DNA of 64,000 bases, from NCBI RefSeq assembly GCF_026898115.1, contig NZ_CP114036.1:3038001-3102000 (forward strand), given 5' to 3'. The first letter of the stretch is position 1. Every line of letters starts with the position of its first letter. The notes below the pieces were generated by a model, which worked only from the letters and a program-made list of their open reading frames with translations, did not search any database and was not told the DNA's origin. Source of the stretch: Streptomyces sp. S465 (GTDB lineage: Bacteria > Actinomycetota > Actinomycetes > Streptomycetales > Streptomycetaceae). Below, one piece after another: positions 8,240 through 17,708 of this stretch. The translations under genes and the position numbers were made by a program.

Positions 8240-10234
8240 CTACAGGGCGGCCGCGCCCCGGTCGCGCAGGGACTGGCCGTACTGCTGGAGCACCCACAAC
8301 TCGTTCTGCACCGCGGCCAGATGGGCGGGGTCCGCGTGCTGCCCCAGGCGCTGGAGGGTGCCCCGCACCTCGGTCACGCGCTGATTGACCGCGGCCAGCC
8401 GCACGGCCACCAACTGCACGCCCGCGTACGCCTCGTCCGGGTCGCGGCGGGTGTGCGGCGGCTCGACGGCGAGCTCGGTGACCATGGCGCGCACCGTGTC
8501 GTCGGGCGCCGCCTCCCGGACCCGGGCGAGATAGTCGGCGTCGGCGGCGGTCGTGCCGCCCGCGTCCTCGATGGCGCGGCGCACCGCCGCGTACGGCGGG
8601 GCGGTGAACTCGTCGATGCCGTAGGCGTCGAAGGCCGGGGAGACCAGCTCGGGGCGCTGGAGCGCGAGCTTGAGCAACTCGCGCTCGACGCGGTGGGCGG
8701 GACTGCGCAGATTCAGCGCCGGCCCGCGGGGGACCGACGGCGCGCCCCCCGCGCCAGGACCGCCAGAGCCGCCAGGACCGCCGGGTCCGCCCCCCGTGCC
8801 TCCGTGGCCTCCCGGACCGCCCCGGCCGCCGTACCGGGGCCCGCCCGGACCGCCGCCCCGCTGGTCGCCGCGGCCACCGTGGTCCGGGCCGCCCTGCTGC
8901 CTGCTGCGGGCCAGCCCGCGCACCCGGCGGATGATCGACTGCTCCTCCGCCTGGCTGGCGATGCCGACCATCCCGATCAGCCGGATCGCATAGCGGTCCC
9001 GCAGCCCCGGGTTCTTGATCGCCGCGACCACCGGCACCGCCTCGTCGACCGCGGCGATGCGCCCCTCCTCGGTGTCCAGGTTGTAACGGGAGACGATCGA
9101 GGTCAGCGCGAAGGCGAACAGCGGCGTCCGGCTGTCGACCAGGGCCGTCACGGCCTCGTCGCCGCGGGCCAGGCGGAGTTCGCACGGGTCCATCCCGTCG
9201 GGCGTGATCGCGATGGAGGTCTCGGCGGCGAACCGCTGGTCGTCCTCGAAGGCGCGCAGCGCCGCCTTCTGCCCGGCCGCGTCGCCGTCGAAGGTGAAGA
9301 CGACCTCCGCCCCCGCGTTGTCCATCAGCAGCCGGCGGAGGATCTTGATGTGGTCGCCGCCGAAAGAGGTGCCGCAGGTGGCGATGGCGGTGGTGACCCC
9401 CGCGAGATGGCAGGCCATGACGTCCGTGTAGCCCTCGACCACCACGGCCCGGCTGGTCTTGGCGATCTCCTTCTTGGCGAGGTCGATGCCGTAGAGGACC
9501 TGGGACTTCCGGTAGAGGGGGGTCTCGGGGGTGTTGAGGTACTTGGGGCCGTTGTCGTCGTCGCGCAGCTTGCGGGCGCCGAAGCCGACGACCTCTCCGG
9601 AGATGTCCCGGATCGGCCACATCAGCCGGCCCCGGAAGCGGTCGATGGGGCCGCGCCGGCCCTCCTGGGCGAGCCCGGAGAGGATCAGCTCCTTGTCGGT
9701 GAAACCGCGGCCGCGCAGAAAGCGCACCAGGTGGTCCCAGCCGGCCGGGCTGTAGCCGACGCCGAAGTGGTGCGCCGCGGCCTGGTCGAAGCCGCGCTGG
9801 GCCAGGAAGGTGCGGCCGATCTCCGCCTCGGGGCTCTCCAACTGCTCGATGTAGAACTGCGCGGCCACCTTGTGGGCCTCGACCAGACGGGTGCGCTCGC
9901 CCTGCTGGCGGCCGGGGGTGTAGCCGCCCTCCTCGTAGCGCAGGGTGATCCCGGCCTGGGAGGCCAGCCGCTCGATGGTCTCGGCGAAGGAGAGGTGGTC
10001 GATCTTCATGATGAAGTCGACGGTGTCGCCGCCCTCCTGGCAGCCGAAGCAGTAGTAGAGCCCCTTGCTGGGGCTGACCTGGAAGGACGGGGTCTTCTCG
10101 TCGTGGAAGGGGCACAGGCCCTTGAGATTGCCACCCCCCGCGTTGCGCAGCTGGAGGTATTCGGATACGACGGCGTCGATCGGGACCGCTGCCCGCACCG
10201 CCTTCACGTCGTCATCGTTGATCCTGCCTGCCAC
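8240..10234 (-). CDS. dnaG: DNA primase DnaG
   Basis: The 664-residue protein has the N-terminal CHC2 zinc finger (C41, H44, C62, C65 in CPFH and YYCFGC), the RNA-polymerase core domain (DRFRGRLMWPIRD) and the TOPRIM motifs VVVEGYTDV and FTFDGDAAG, whose acidic residues bind the metals. It synthesises RNA primers at the replication fork on contact with DnaB helicase. Between the TOPRIM and C-terminal helicase-binding domains, at about residues 455-520, there is an unusually long Gly/Arg/Pro linker (GGPGGPRYGGRGGPGG). The GTG start at 10234 follows a weak ribosome site. The gap to hrdA downstream is 315 bp. Confidence 0.97.
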   Translation of the reverse strand: MAGRINDDDVKAVRAAVPIDAVVSEYLQLRNAGGGNLKGLCPFHDEKTPSFQVSPSKGLYYCFGCQEGGDTVDFIMKIDHLSFAETIERLASQAGITLRYEEGGYTPGRQQGERTRLVEAHKVAAQFYIEQLESPEAEIGRTFLAQRGFDQAAAHHFGVGYSPAGWDHLVRFLRGRGFTDKELILSGLAQEGRRGPIDRFRGRLMWPIRDISGEVVGFGARKLRDDDNGPKYLNTPETPLYRKSQVLYGIDLAKKEIAKTSRAVVVEGYTDVMACHLAGVTTAIATCGTSFGGDHIKILRRLLMDNAGAEVVFTFDGDAAGQKAALRAFEDDQRFAAETSIAITPDGMDPCELRLARGDEAVTALVDSRTPLFAFALTSIVSRYNLDTEEGRIAAVDEAVPVVAAIKNPGLRDRYAIRLIGMVGIASQAEEQSIIRRVRGLARSRQQGGPDHGGRGDQRGGGPGGPRYGGRGGPGGHGGTGGGPGGPGGSGGPGAGGAPSVPRGPALNLRSPAHRVERELLKLALQRPELVSPAFDAYGIDEFTAPPYAAVRRAIEDAGGTTAADADYLARVREAAPDDTVRAMVTELAVEPPHTRRDPDEAYAGVQLVAVRLAAVNQRVTEVRGTLQRLGQHADPAHLAAVQNELWVLQQYGQSLRDRGAAAL

Positions 10235-10249
10235 GCCCGAATTCTACGG

Positions 10250-10289
10250 CCGGGGTCCGACACGGCCGCCCGTGCCCGCCGGACCCCGG
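10250..10289 (-). terminator. Strong hairpin between reductase gene and dnaG
   Basis: CCGGGGTCCG and CGGACCCCGG form a perfect 10-bp stem downstream of the FAD oxidoreductase stop. No T-run follows, as is common in Streptomyces. Confidence 0.7.
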
Positions 10290-10307
10290 TGGAACGGTGC
10301 CCGGCGG

Positions 10308-11603
10308 CTACGGGAGCAGCGAGGTCAGCGGCACGGACGGGTCGGCCAGGGCCGCCGGGTCGAGCCGGCCGCCGCCGCGGATGAGCCGCTGGATCGGCTC
10401 GGTGACGTCCCAGACGTTGACGTTCATCCCGGCGAGCAGGCGGCCGTCGTTCAGCCAGAAGGCGATGAACTGCCGCTTGCCGACGTCGCCGCGCACCAGC
10501 ACCTGGTCGTAGCTGCCGGGCGGGGCGTAGCCGGAGTACTCCAGGCCGACGTCGTACTGGTCGGAGAAGAAGTACGGGACCCGGTCGTACGCGACGTCCT
10601 GGCCGAGCATGGCGCGGGCCGCCGCCGGGCCGCCGTTGAGCGCGTTGGCCCAGTGCTCGACGCGCAGCCGGGCGCTCGCGGGCAGGGCGGCCCGTACCGG
10701 GCTGCCCTCGAGGAACGCGAGCGGGGAGGAGGCGACGTCGCCCGCCGCGAAGATGTCCGGGTCGCTGGTGCGCAACGAGGCGTCGACCGCGATGCCGCCG
10801 CCCGCCGCGCGGTCCACCACCTCAAGACCCGCGGCCTCGGCGAGGGCGGTGCGCGGGGCGGCGCCGATGGCGGCCAGCACGCTGTGGGCGGGGTGCTCCT
10901 CGCCGTCGTCGGTGAGGGCGGCCAGCACCATGCCGTCCTGGCCGGTGATCTCGGTGAGGCGGACGCCGAAGCGGAACCGGACGCCGTGCTCGCCGTGCAG
11001 ATCGGCGAAGAGGGCGCCCAGCTCGGGGCCGAGCACGGGGTGGAGCGGGGTGGGCTCGGGCTCGACGACGGTCACCTCGGCGCCGTAGCCGCGGGCGGCG
11101 GCCGCGACCTCGAGGCCGATCCAGCCCGCGCCCGCGATGACCAGCTGGCCGTTGTCCCGGCCGAGGGCGGCCAGGACGCCCTTCAGCCGCTCGGCGTGGG
11201 CGAGCCGGCGCAGATGGTGCACCCCGGCCAGGCCGGTGCCGGGGATGTCGAGGCGGCGCGGCTCGGCGCCGGTGGCCAGCAGCAGCCGGTCGTAGTAGAC
11301 GCGGGTGCCGTCGCCCAGGGTCACGGCCTTGGCGGCCCGGTCCAGGTGGACGGCGGGCTGGCCGAGGTGGAGTTCGATATCGGCCTGGGCGTACCAGGCG
11401 GGCTCATGGACGAAGACGCTGTCGCGCTCCTGGCCGCCGGTGAGGAAGCCCTTGGACAGCGGGGGCCGCTCATAGGGGTGGTCGCGCTCGTCACAGATGA
11501 GGATCACCCGCCCGGTGAATCCCTCCGCTCGAAGGGTTTCCGCGGCTTTCGCCCCGGCCAGGCCCCCTCCGACGATGACGAACGTCTGGTGTGCGTCGAC
11601 CAC
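10308..11603 (-). CDS. FAD-dependent NAD(P)H oxidoreductase, ferredoxin-reductase type
   Basis: The 431 residues contain an N-terminal FAD Rossmann motif VIVGGGLAGAKAAETL, the PYERPPLSKG segment typical of rhodocoxin/putidaredoxin-reductase-like enzymes, LLLATGAEPRRL, a second Rossmann motif GAGWIGLEVAAAARGYGAE for NAD(P)H, and FAAGDVASSP near the C-terminus. This class passes electrons from NAD(P)H to small ferredoxins that feed P450s or dioxygenases. No ferredoxin gene is adjacent, so its partner is unknown. GAGGAGG lies 6 bp before the GTG start at 11603. It lies 176 bp from the dgt stop, which suggests its own promoter. Confidence 0.88.
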   Translation of the reverse strand: MVDAHQTFVIVGGGLAGAKAAETLRAEGFTGRVILICDERDHPYERPPLSKGFLTGGQERDSVFVHEPAWYAQADIELHLGQPAVHLDRAAKAVTLGDGTRVYYDRLLLATGAEPRRLDIPGTGLAGVHHLRRLAHAERLKGVLAALGRDNGQLVIAGAGWIGLEVAAAARGYGAEVTVVEPEPTPLHPVLGPELGALFADLHGEHGVRFRFGVRLTEITGQDGMVLAALTDDGEEHPAHSVLAAIGAAPRTALAEAAGLEVVDRAAGGGIAVDASLRTSDPDIFAAGDVASSPLAFLEGSPVRAALPASARLRVEHWANALNGGPAAARAMLGQDVAYDRVPYFFSDQYDVGLEYSGYAPPGSYDQVLVRGDVGKRQFIAFWLNDGRLLAGMNVNVWDVTEPIQRLIRGGGRLDPAALADPSVPLTSLLP

Positions 11604-11779
11604 TTGTGTCCTCCTCGCTGCCGAGCGGTGCCGAGCAGTGCCTTTCGTGAACAGGTGTGCTGTGCGGGCTGTGTGTGCTGTGCGGGCTGTTTCCTATGGG
11701 AGCCTCCCGCACCGCGCGTGCGTCCGGAAGGGCCGGTACGCCGGACGTGTGCGCCCAGCCGTACCCAGCGGGCGGCGGC
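11604..11779. other. Intergenic spacer with short direct repeats
   Basis: GTGTGCTGTGCGGGCTGT occurs twice in tandem near 11650-11690 and GCCGAGC(G/A)GTGCC twice near 11620-11643. No gene seen. Confidence 0.5.
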
Positions 11780-13150
11780 TCAACCGGTGAGACGGGCGTG
11801 GAGCCGGCGGGCCGAGGTGTCGGTCAGGGAGGCGATCTGGTCGACGATCGCCCGCAGCCGGCCCCGGTCGTCCCCGGCCGCGTCGAAGAGCGCCCGGAAC
11901 TGGGGGTCCAGGCCGTCGGGGGCGCGGGCGATCAGCGCCTCGCCCAGCTCGGCGATGACGACGCGCTGATCGGCGCGGACCAGCTCCTGATCGGCGCGCT
12001 GGATGACATAGCGGTCGGCCACCGCCTTGAGGACCGCGCACTCCAGACGGACGGCGCGGGGAACGACCAGCTCGGCGCGGTAGCGGGTGAAGCGGCCGGT
12101 GCCGTACGCCGCGCGGGTGGCGCGCTCGGCGGCCAGGCAGAAGCGGCCGATGAGCTGGCTGGTGGCGTCCTTGAGGCGGGCCTGGGCGACGGACGAGCCG
12201 TCGTAGCCGTGCGGCCACCACTCCTGGTCCAGCAGCCGGTCCAGCGCCTCGGCCAGCTCCGCGGGCTCGGCCCCCGGGGCGTAGCGGTCGGCGGCGACGG
12301 CGAAGACCTCGCGCCGCTCGGGCTCGGAGAGCAGGCGCGCGGGGTCGAGATGGCCGGCGTGCAGCCCGTCCTCCACGTCGTGGACCGAGTAGGCCACATC
12401 GTCGGACCAGTCCATGACCTGGGCCTCGAAGGTCGTACGGCCCTCGGGGGCGCCCTGCCGGTACCACCCGAAGACCGGGAGGTCGTCCTCGTAGACCCCG
12501 AACTTCGGGGAGCCGGGGGTGCGCGGATGGCCGCCGCGCGGCCAGGGGTACTTGATGGCGGCGTCCAGCGCGGCGCGGGTGAGGTTGAGGCCGACGCTCA
12601 CCGGCTCGCCGGTCTCCCGGTCGGGCACGAACCGCTTCGGTTCGAGCCGGGCCAGCAGCCGCAGCGACTGCGCGTTTCCCTCGAAGCCGCCGCAGGGCTC
12701 GGCGATCTCGTTGAGCACCTGCTCGCCGTTGTGCCCGAACGGCGGATGGCCGAGGTCATGGGCGAGGCAGGCCATCTCCACCAGATCCGGGTCGCAGCCG
12801 AGGGCGGCCCCCAGCTCCCGGCCCACCTGGGCACACTCCAGGGAGTGGGTCAGCCGGGTGCGGGGCGTGGCGTCGAAGGCCGGGGCGCGCCCGGCCGGTC
12901 CGGGGTCGGCGGCCGGTGCGGCGGGCACCACCTGGGTCTTCCCGGCCAGTCTGCGCAGCGCGGCGGAGTGCAGCACCCGTGCCCGGTCCCGCTGGAAGGC
13001 GGTCCGGCCCGGCCGCTTGTCGGGCTCGGGCGCCCAGCGCTCGAGGTCCGCCGCGGCATAGCCGGGGATGCGGCGGGTGTCGGCCTCGGGGACACCGGTC
13101 GGGGGAACCGGATCCGGTCCGGCCGGTTCAGGGGGTGCGCTGCGGCTCAT
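11780..13150 (-). CDS. dgt: Deoxyguanosinetriphosphate triphosphohydrolase-like HD protein
   Basis: The 456-residue HD-domain protein contains [32 protein letters not shown] with the metal-binding His-Asp pair, and [17 protein letters not shown] with the fourth metal ligand. Enzymes of this family remove triphosphate from dGTP or other dNTPs. The ATG at 13150 is chosen because it overlaps the TGA of the preceding chelatase gene (ATGA), implying translational coupling; upstream in-frame sequence is only the shadow of that gene. The location beside dnaG suits a nucleotide-pool housekeeping role. It belongs to the longer group with insertions relative to E. coli Dgt. Confidence 0.92.
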   Translation of the reverse strand: MSRSAPPEPAGPDPVPPTGVPEADTRRIPGYAAADLERWAPEPDKRPGRTAFQRDRARVLHSAALRRLAGKTQVVPAAPAADPGPAGRAPAFDATPRTRLTHSLECAQVGRELGAALGCDPDLVEMACLAHDLGHPPFGHNGEQVLNEIAEPCGGFEGNAQSLRLLARLEPKRFVPDRETGEPVSVGLNLTRAALDAAIKYPWPRGGHPRTPGSPKFGVYEDDLPVFGWYRQGAPEGRTTFEAQVMDWSDDVAYSVHDVEDGLHAGHLDPARLLSEPERREVFAVAADRYAPGAEPAELAEALDRLLDQEWWPHGYDGSSVAQARLKDATSQLIGRFCLAAERATRAAYGTGRFTRYRAELVVPRAVRLECAVLKAVADRYVIQRADQELVRADQRVVIAELGEALIARAPDGLDPQFRALFDAAGDDRGRLRAIVDQIASLTDTSARRLHARLTG

Positions 13151-14037
13151 ACACCGACGGTAGCCGCCGGGTGGGACACGGGCGCAGAGGCGAGGGCCTG
13201 TTCGTAACGGCGGAGTACGAGCCGTGCCACCGCGGGGTGGGCGCCGAGCGGGGCGGCCGCGACACCGGGGGCGGCGTGCGCGCACTGGGTGGCGAACCGG
13301 CCGGGTGCGGTGAAGTAGGAGGCGACCGCGATCCGGTCACGGCCGAGCGCGGCCAGGTCCCGTACCGCCTCGGGCACGGTGGGCCCGGAGCCGGAGGCGT
13401 AGCCGGGCAGCACGGGCACCCCGCCGAGCCGGGCGCTGAGCAGGGCGGCGGTCCGGGCCGCGTCGACCGCCGCGTCCGGGTCGCGGGAGCCCGCGGCGGC
13501 CAGGACGACACCCGCCCGGTGCGGGGCCGTGGCCGGCCGCCCGGCATGCGTGGGCCGCCGGCCGGTCCGGGTCGGCCCCGGCCCGGTCCGCCCAGGACTC
13601 CGGCCGGCCTGGGGCGGTGCCGGCCATCCGGCCTCCGCGAGCCGGGCGTGCAGCGCCTCGGCGAGCAGCGGGTCCGGGCCGAGCGGCGCGGCGATCCGGA
13701 CGGAGAGATGGGGCGCGGCGGCGACGGCGGCCGGGATGTCCTGCTTGATGTGGTAGCCGCGGCCGAGGAGCAGCGGAACGAGCACGGCCGCACCGCGCAG
13801 CGCGGCCAGCGTGTCGGTCAGCAGCGGCTGGTTGAGCTCGATGTGGCCGAGACGTACGGGCAGTCCGGGCCTCAGTGCGCGGACGCGGTCCAGGAGGGCG
13901 GTCACGGTGCGCAGCGCCTCGGGGTTCCGGCTGCCGTGGGCCACGGCGACGAGCGTCGGCGGGCGGCCCACGGAGCGGCCGGAGGGGCCGGGGGCACCGG
14001 GGCCACTGGGAAAACCGGGAGGGGGCGACGCCGTCAT
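13147..14037 (-). CDS. Sirohydrochlorin chelatase, CbiX/SirB family
   Basis: The 296 residues form two related halves. The first begins [17 protein letters not shown], with the metal-chelating His of the HGSR motif, and includes [16 protein letters not shown] carrying the second His. The second half repeats the fold ([29 protein letters not shown]). It should insert iron or cobalt into sirohydrochlorin; beside nitrate reductase, and with a siroheme nitrite reductase in the window, iron insertion for siroheme is the natural inference. The ATG start at 14037 drops an implausible upstream extension. The stop overlaps the dgt start by ATGA, and the gene is divergent from nitrate reductase. Confidence 0.85.
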   Translation of the reverse strand: MTASPPPGFPSGPGAPGPSGRSVGRPPTLVAVAHGSRNPEALRTVTALLDRVRALRPGLPVRLGHIELNQPLLTDTLAALRGAAVLVPLLLGRGYHIKQDIPAAVAAAPHLSVRIAAPLGPDPLLAEALHARLAEAGWPAPPQAGRSPGRTGPGPTRTGRRPTHAGRPATAPHRAGVVLAAAGSRDPDAAVDAARTAALLSARLGGVPVLPGYASGSGPTVPEAVRDLAALGRDRIAVASYFTAPGRFATQCAHAAPGVAAAPLGAHPAVARLVLRRYEQALASAPVSHPAATVGV

Positions 14038-14148
14038 GCCCAGAGCGTAGGCAGCGGCATATTGCGCCTCCGTTGCGTGGCCGTGACGGGTGGTTGCGGC
14101 GATTTCACCGGCCGCCGGGCGGCGCGCTGAGGTCCGGTTCCCGGGGCC

Positions 14149-14186
14149 GTAATACGAGGTGACGCGGGCCGTAACACGGCCGTAGC
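14149..14186 (+). promoter_or_regulatory. GlnR-box-like array upstream of nitrate reductase
   Basis: Half-sites GTAAT (14149), GTGAC (14159), GTAAC (14171) and GTAGC (14182) lie at 10-12 bp intervals, close to the 11-bp-spaced GTnAC/GAAAC pattern bound by the nitrogen regulator GlnR. The array ends 12 bp before the start codon. nasA is a reported GlnR target in Streptomyces coelicolor (recalled, not checked). Confidence 0.55.
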
Positions 14187-14197
14187 ACGCTCTCCAC

Positions 14198-16414
14198 ATG
14201 GTGCACGTTCCCGAGGACCGCTCCCCCGCCGCCGACCCCGTCGACACGCACTGCCCTTACTGTTCGCTCCAGTGCGGTATGACGCTGCGGCCGGTGCCGC
14301 AGGGCGCAGGACCGGACGGCGCACCGGGCAGCGGACCGGACGGCGGACCGGGCGGCGGACCGGGCGGCGTCGAGGTCCTGGAACGCACCGCGTTCCCCGT
14401 CAACCGTGGCGCGCTGTGCGGCAAGGGCCGCACCGCGCCCGCCGTGCTCTCCTCCCGGGTGCGTCTGACCGAGCCGCTGGTCCGCCGCCCTGACTCCGGC
14501 CGGCTCGAACCGGCCACCTGGGAGGAGGCCCTCGACCGGATCGCCGAGGGCCTGGCCGCCACCGGCCGGGCGCACGGCCGCGACGCGGTGGGGGTCTTCG
14601 GCGGCGGCGGGCTGACGAACGAGAAGGCGTACGCGCTGGGGAAGTTCGCCCGGGTGGTGCTCGGCACCTCGCAGATCGACTACAACGGCCGGTTCTGCAT
14701 GTCCTCGGCCGCCGCCGCGCACCAGCGGGCCTTCGGGCTGGACCGCGGGCTGCCGTTCCCGCTGGCGGACGTGGCCCGCACCGGATGCGTCATCCTCGTC
14801 GGCTCGAACCTGGCCGAGACCATGCCGCCCGCGCTGCGCTATCTGACCGAGCTGAAGGAGGCGGGCGGCCGGCTGATCGTGGTCGACCCCCGGCGCACCC
14901 GTACGGCGGAGCAGGCGGATCTGCATCTGGCGCCGCGCCCCGGCACCGACCTCGCGCTCGCGCTGGGGCTGCTGCACCTGGTGGTCGCGGAGGGCCGGGT
15001 GGACGAGGAGTTCGTCGAACGGCGCACCAGCGGCTGGCCCGAGGCACGGGCCGCCGCGATGGCCCACTGGCCGGAGCTGGTCGAGCGGATCACGGGCGTC
15101 CCGGTGCCCGAACTCCGTGCGGCGGTGGCGATGTTCTGCGACGCCGAGAACGCGATGGTACTGACCGCCCGGGGCCCCGAGCAGCAGTCGAAGGGCACCG
15201 ACACCGTCGGCGCGTGGATCAACCTGTGCCTGGCCACCGGCCGCGCGGGCCGCCCGCTGTCCGGCTACGGCTGCCTGACCGGCCAGGGCAACGGCCAGGG
15301 CGGCCGCGAACACGGCCAGAAGGCCGACCAGCTGCCCGGCTACCGCAAGCTGGCCGACCCGGCCGCACGCGCCCATGTGGCGGCCGTGTGGGGCGTCGAA
15401 CCCGATGCCCTCCCGGGGCCGGGGCGCAGCGCGTACGAGCTGCTGGACGCGCTCGGCCGGGACGTCCGGGCGCTGCTGCTGATGGGCTCCAACCCGCTGG
15501 TCTCCGCCCCGCGCGCGGCCCATGTGGAGGCCCGGCTGCGGTCGCTGGACTTCCTGGCGGTCGCCGACGTCGTGCTCTCGGAGACCGCCGCGCTCGCCGA
15601 TGTGGTCCTGCCGGTGGCCCAGTGGGCCGAGGAGACCGGGACCATGACCAACCTGGAGGGCCGGGTCATCCTCCGCCGGGCGGCCCTCACCCCGCCGCCG
15701 GGCGTCCGGACGGACCTGTGGGTGCTGGGCGGGCTCGCGGCCCGGCTCGGCTGGGAGAAGGGGTTCCCGGCCGATGCGGAGGAGGTCTTCGAGGAGCTGC
15801 GGCGGGCCTCGGCCGGCGGCCCGGCGGACTACTCGGGCATCACCTACCGGCGGATCGCGGAGGAGGACGGGGTGTTCTGGCCCTGCCCGGAGAGCGCGGA
15901 CGGCGCCGGTCCGCATCCCGGTACGCCACGGCTGTTCCTCGACCGGTTCGCCACGGAGGACGGGCGCGCCCGGTTCGTCCCGGTCGGCCACCGCCCGGCG
16001 GCCGAGGAGCCGGACGCGGAGTATCCGGTGGTGCTGACGACGGGCCGGGTGCTGGCCCAGTACCAGTCCGGCGCCCAGACCCGGCGCGTCACCGAACTCA
16101 ACGAGGCCGCGCCCGCCCCCTACGTCCAGCTCCACCCGCTGCTCGCCGAGCGGCTGGGGGCGGACGAGGGCGCGCCCATCGCGGTGGTCTCCCGGCGCGG
16201 CCGCGCCGTGGCCCCGGCCCGCATCAGCCGGGACATCCGGCCGGACACGGTGTTCATGCCGTTCCACTGGGCGGGGCCGGGACGGGCCAACACGGTGACG
16301 AACCCGGCCCTGGACCCGGTGTCGCGGATGCCGGAGTTCAAGGTGTGTGCGGTGCGGCTGGAGGTGGCGGCAGAGGCGGAGGCAGCGGCGGAAGCGGCGC
16401 GGACGGAGGGCTGA
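14198..16414 (+). CDS. nasA: Assimilatory nitrate reductase, molybdopterin catalytic subunit
   Basis: The 738-residue member of the molybdopterin oxidoreductase family carries an N-terminal [4Fe-4S] site (CPYCSLQC and later GALCGKG), cofactor-binding segments (CVILVGSNLAETMPPALRYL, VVDPRRTRTAE, GCLTGQGNGQGGREHGQKAD, LLLMGSNPLVSAP) and the C-terminal dinucleotide-binding domain (PVVLTTGRVLAQYQSGAQTR, VFMPFHWAG). No Tat signal is present, so it acts in the cytoplasm, reducing nitrate to nitrite for assimilation. A Gly-Pro repeat insertion follows the first cluster motif. The nitrite reductase operon is 13 kb away behind a similar GlnR-like box. Confidence 0.92.
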   Translation: MVHVPEDRSPAADPVDTHCPYCSLQCGMTLRPVPQGAGPDGAPGSGPDGGPGGGPGGVEVLERTAFPVNRGALCGKGRTAPAVLSSRVRLTEPLVRRPDSGRLEPATWEEALDRIAEGLAATGRAHGRDAVGVFGGGGLTNEKAYALGKFARVVLGTSQIDYNGRFCMSSAAAAHQRAFGLDRGLPFPLADVARTGCVILVGSNLAETMPPALRYLTELKEAGGRLIVVDPRRTRTAEQADLHLAPRPGTDLALALGLLHLVVAEGRVDEEFVERRTSGWPEARAAAMAHWPELVERITGVPVPELRAAVAMFCDAENAMVLTARGPEQQSKGTDTVGAWINLCLATGRAGRPLSGYGCLTGQGNGQGGREHGQKADQLPGYRKLADPAARAHVAAVWGVEPDALPGPGRSAYELLDALGRDVRALLLMGSNPLVSAPRAAHVEARLRSLDFLAVADVVLSETAALADVVLPVAQWAEETGTMTNLEGRVILRRAALTPPPGVRTDLWVLGGLAARLGWEKGFPADAEEVFEELRRASAGGPADYSGITYRRIAEEDGVFWPCPESADGAGPHPGTPRLFLDRFATEDGRARFVPVGHRPAAEEPDAEYPVVLTTGRVLAQYQSGAQTRRVTELNEAAPAPYVQLHPLLAERLGADEGAPIAVVSRRGRAVAPARISRDIRPDTVFMPFHWAGPGRANTVTNPALDPVSRMPEFKVCAVRLEVAAEAEAAAEAARTEG

Positions 16415-16449
16415 CCGTACCGCGGCGCGCCTCCGGCTGGGCTGCCCGC

Positions 16450-16543
16450 TGCCCGGCGTGGTCGGGTGCGGGTTTCGCCTCGCGCCGTCGGCACCGCCGC
16501 CGGGCGCCGGGCCGGTTGGTGTGGGCGCCGGTGGCGGCTTCCG
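16450..16543 (+). repeat. Dispersed intergenic repeat, copy A (shorter)
   Basis: GGTCGGGTGCGGGTTTCGCC starts a segment ending GGTGGCGGCTTCCG that recurs at 42586-42718 and, inverted, at 42871-43002. This copy lacks the middle part with TTGAGCAGCGG. It lies between the converging nitrate reductase and deaminase genes. Confidence 0.8.
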
Positions 16544-16565
16544 TACGCGACGGCCGGGGCCCGGC

Positions 16566-17555
16566 CTAGCCCTCCAGCTCCGCCAGATACGCCGCCCGCG
16601 TCTCCTCGTCCAGGAAGGCGGCCCGGAAGGAGTTGCGGGCCAGCGTCCGCAGCGTGGCCTCGTCGAGGCCGAGCGCGTCCCGTACGGCGGTGACGTTGTC
16701 ACCCAGGTAGCCGCCGAAGTAGGCGGGGTCGTCGGAGTTGACCGTCACCAGCAGGCCGGCGTCCAGCATCGCGGGCAGCGGGTGGTCCTCGAGGCTGTCG
16801 ACGACGCGCAGCCGCACGTTCGACAGCGGGCAGACGGTCAGCGGGACCCGGTCCGCGACCAGCCGGGCCACCAGCGCCTCGTCCTCCAGGCAGCGCACCC
16901 CGTGGTCGATACGGTCCACGCCGAGGATGTCCAGCGCCTCCCACACATACGCGGGCGGCCCCTCCTCCCCCGCGTGCGCGACGCACTTCAGCCCGGCCTC
17001 CCGGGCCAGCGCGAACACCTCGCGGAACTTCGACGGCGGATTGCCCACCTCCGCCGAGTCCAGACCGACGGCGGCGATCCGGTCCAGGTGGGGGCGGGCC
17101 GCCTCGAAGGTCTCCAGGGCCGACGCGGCGCTCTCGTCGCGCAGGAAGCACATGATCAGGCGCGTGGTGATGCCGTACGTCCGCGGCGCCGCGTCCAGCG
17201 CGCGGCCGATGCCGCGGATGACCGTGCCGATGTCGACGCCGCGTGCGGTGTGCGCCTGGGGGTCGAAGAAGATCTCCGCATGCCGGACTCCCTGCTCACG
17301 GGCGCGGGCGAGATACGCGTCGGTGAGGTCGGCGAAGTCGTCCTCGGTGCGGAGCACGGTCATCAGCGCGTAGTACAGGTTCAGGAAGTCCTGGAGGTCG
17401 CTGAAGGAGTAGGCGGCCCGCAGCTCCTCCTGGGTGGCGTACGGCAGCGCGACCCCGTTGCGCTCGGCGAGCGCGAAGGCCAGATCGGGCTCCAGGGTGC
17501 CCTCGATATGGAGGTGGAGCTCTGCGGTGGGAATCGGCGGCACGGCTGGGATCAC
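16566..17555 (-). CDS. Adenosine/adenine deaminase family protein
   Basis: The 329-residue amidohydrolase-fold protein contains AELHLHIEGTLEP (metal His-x-His), CVAHAGEEGPP (metal His and catalytic Glu), RIDHGVRC (catalytic His) and VNSDDPAYFGGY (metal Asp). HLHIEGTLEP and DDPAYFGGY resemble the adenine deaminases of this superfamily more than classical adenosine deaminases (HVHLDGA), so adenine to hypoxanthine is a serious alternative activity. GTG 17555 is annotated; a GTG four codons downstream at 17543 has AGG at better distance and may be the true start. It is divergent from the Uma2 gene. Confidence 0.85.
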   Translation of the reverse strand: MIPAVPPIPTAELHLHIEGTLEPDLAFALAERNGVALPYATQEELRAAYSFSDLQDFLNLYYALMTVLRTEDDFADLTDAYLARAREQGVRHAEIFFDPQAHTARGVDIGTVIRGIGRALDAAPRTYGITTRLIMCFLRDESAASALETFEAARPHLDRIAAVGLDSAEVGNPPSKFREVFALAREAGLKCVAHAGEEGPPAYVWEALDILGVDRIDHGVRCLEDEALVARLVADRVPLTVCPLSNVRLRVVDSLEDHPLPAMLDAGLLVTVNSDDPAYFGGYLGDNVTAVRDALGLDEATLRTLARNSFRAAFLDEETRAAYLAELEG

Positions 17556-17708
17556 CTGCTGGTTTCAGTGGTACGGAAGAACTGGTCAAGGCTATGCGGG
17601 AGGGATGGATCACCCTTGTGGGGGTAATGCGAACGGAATACGGAAACCGCCGGGGGCCCGTCGCTACGGTGATCGAGACAGTACGCTCCGTAGCAGATGG
17701 AGGACACG

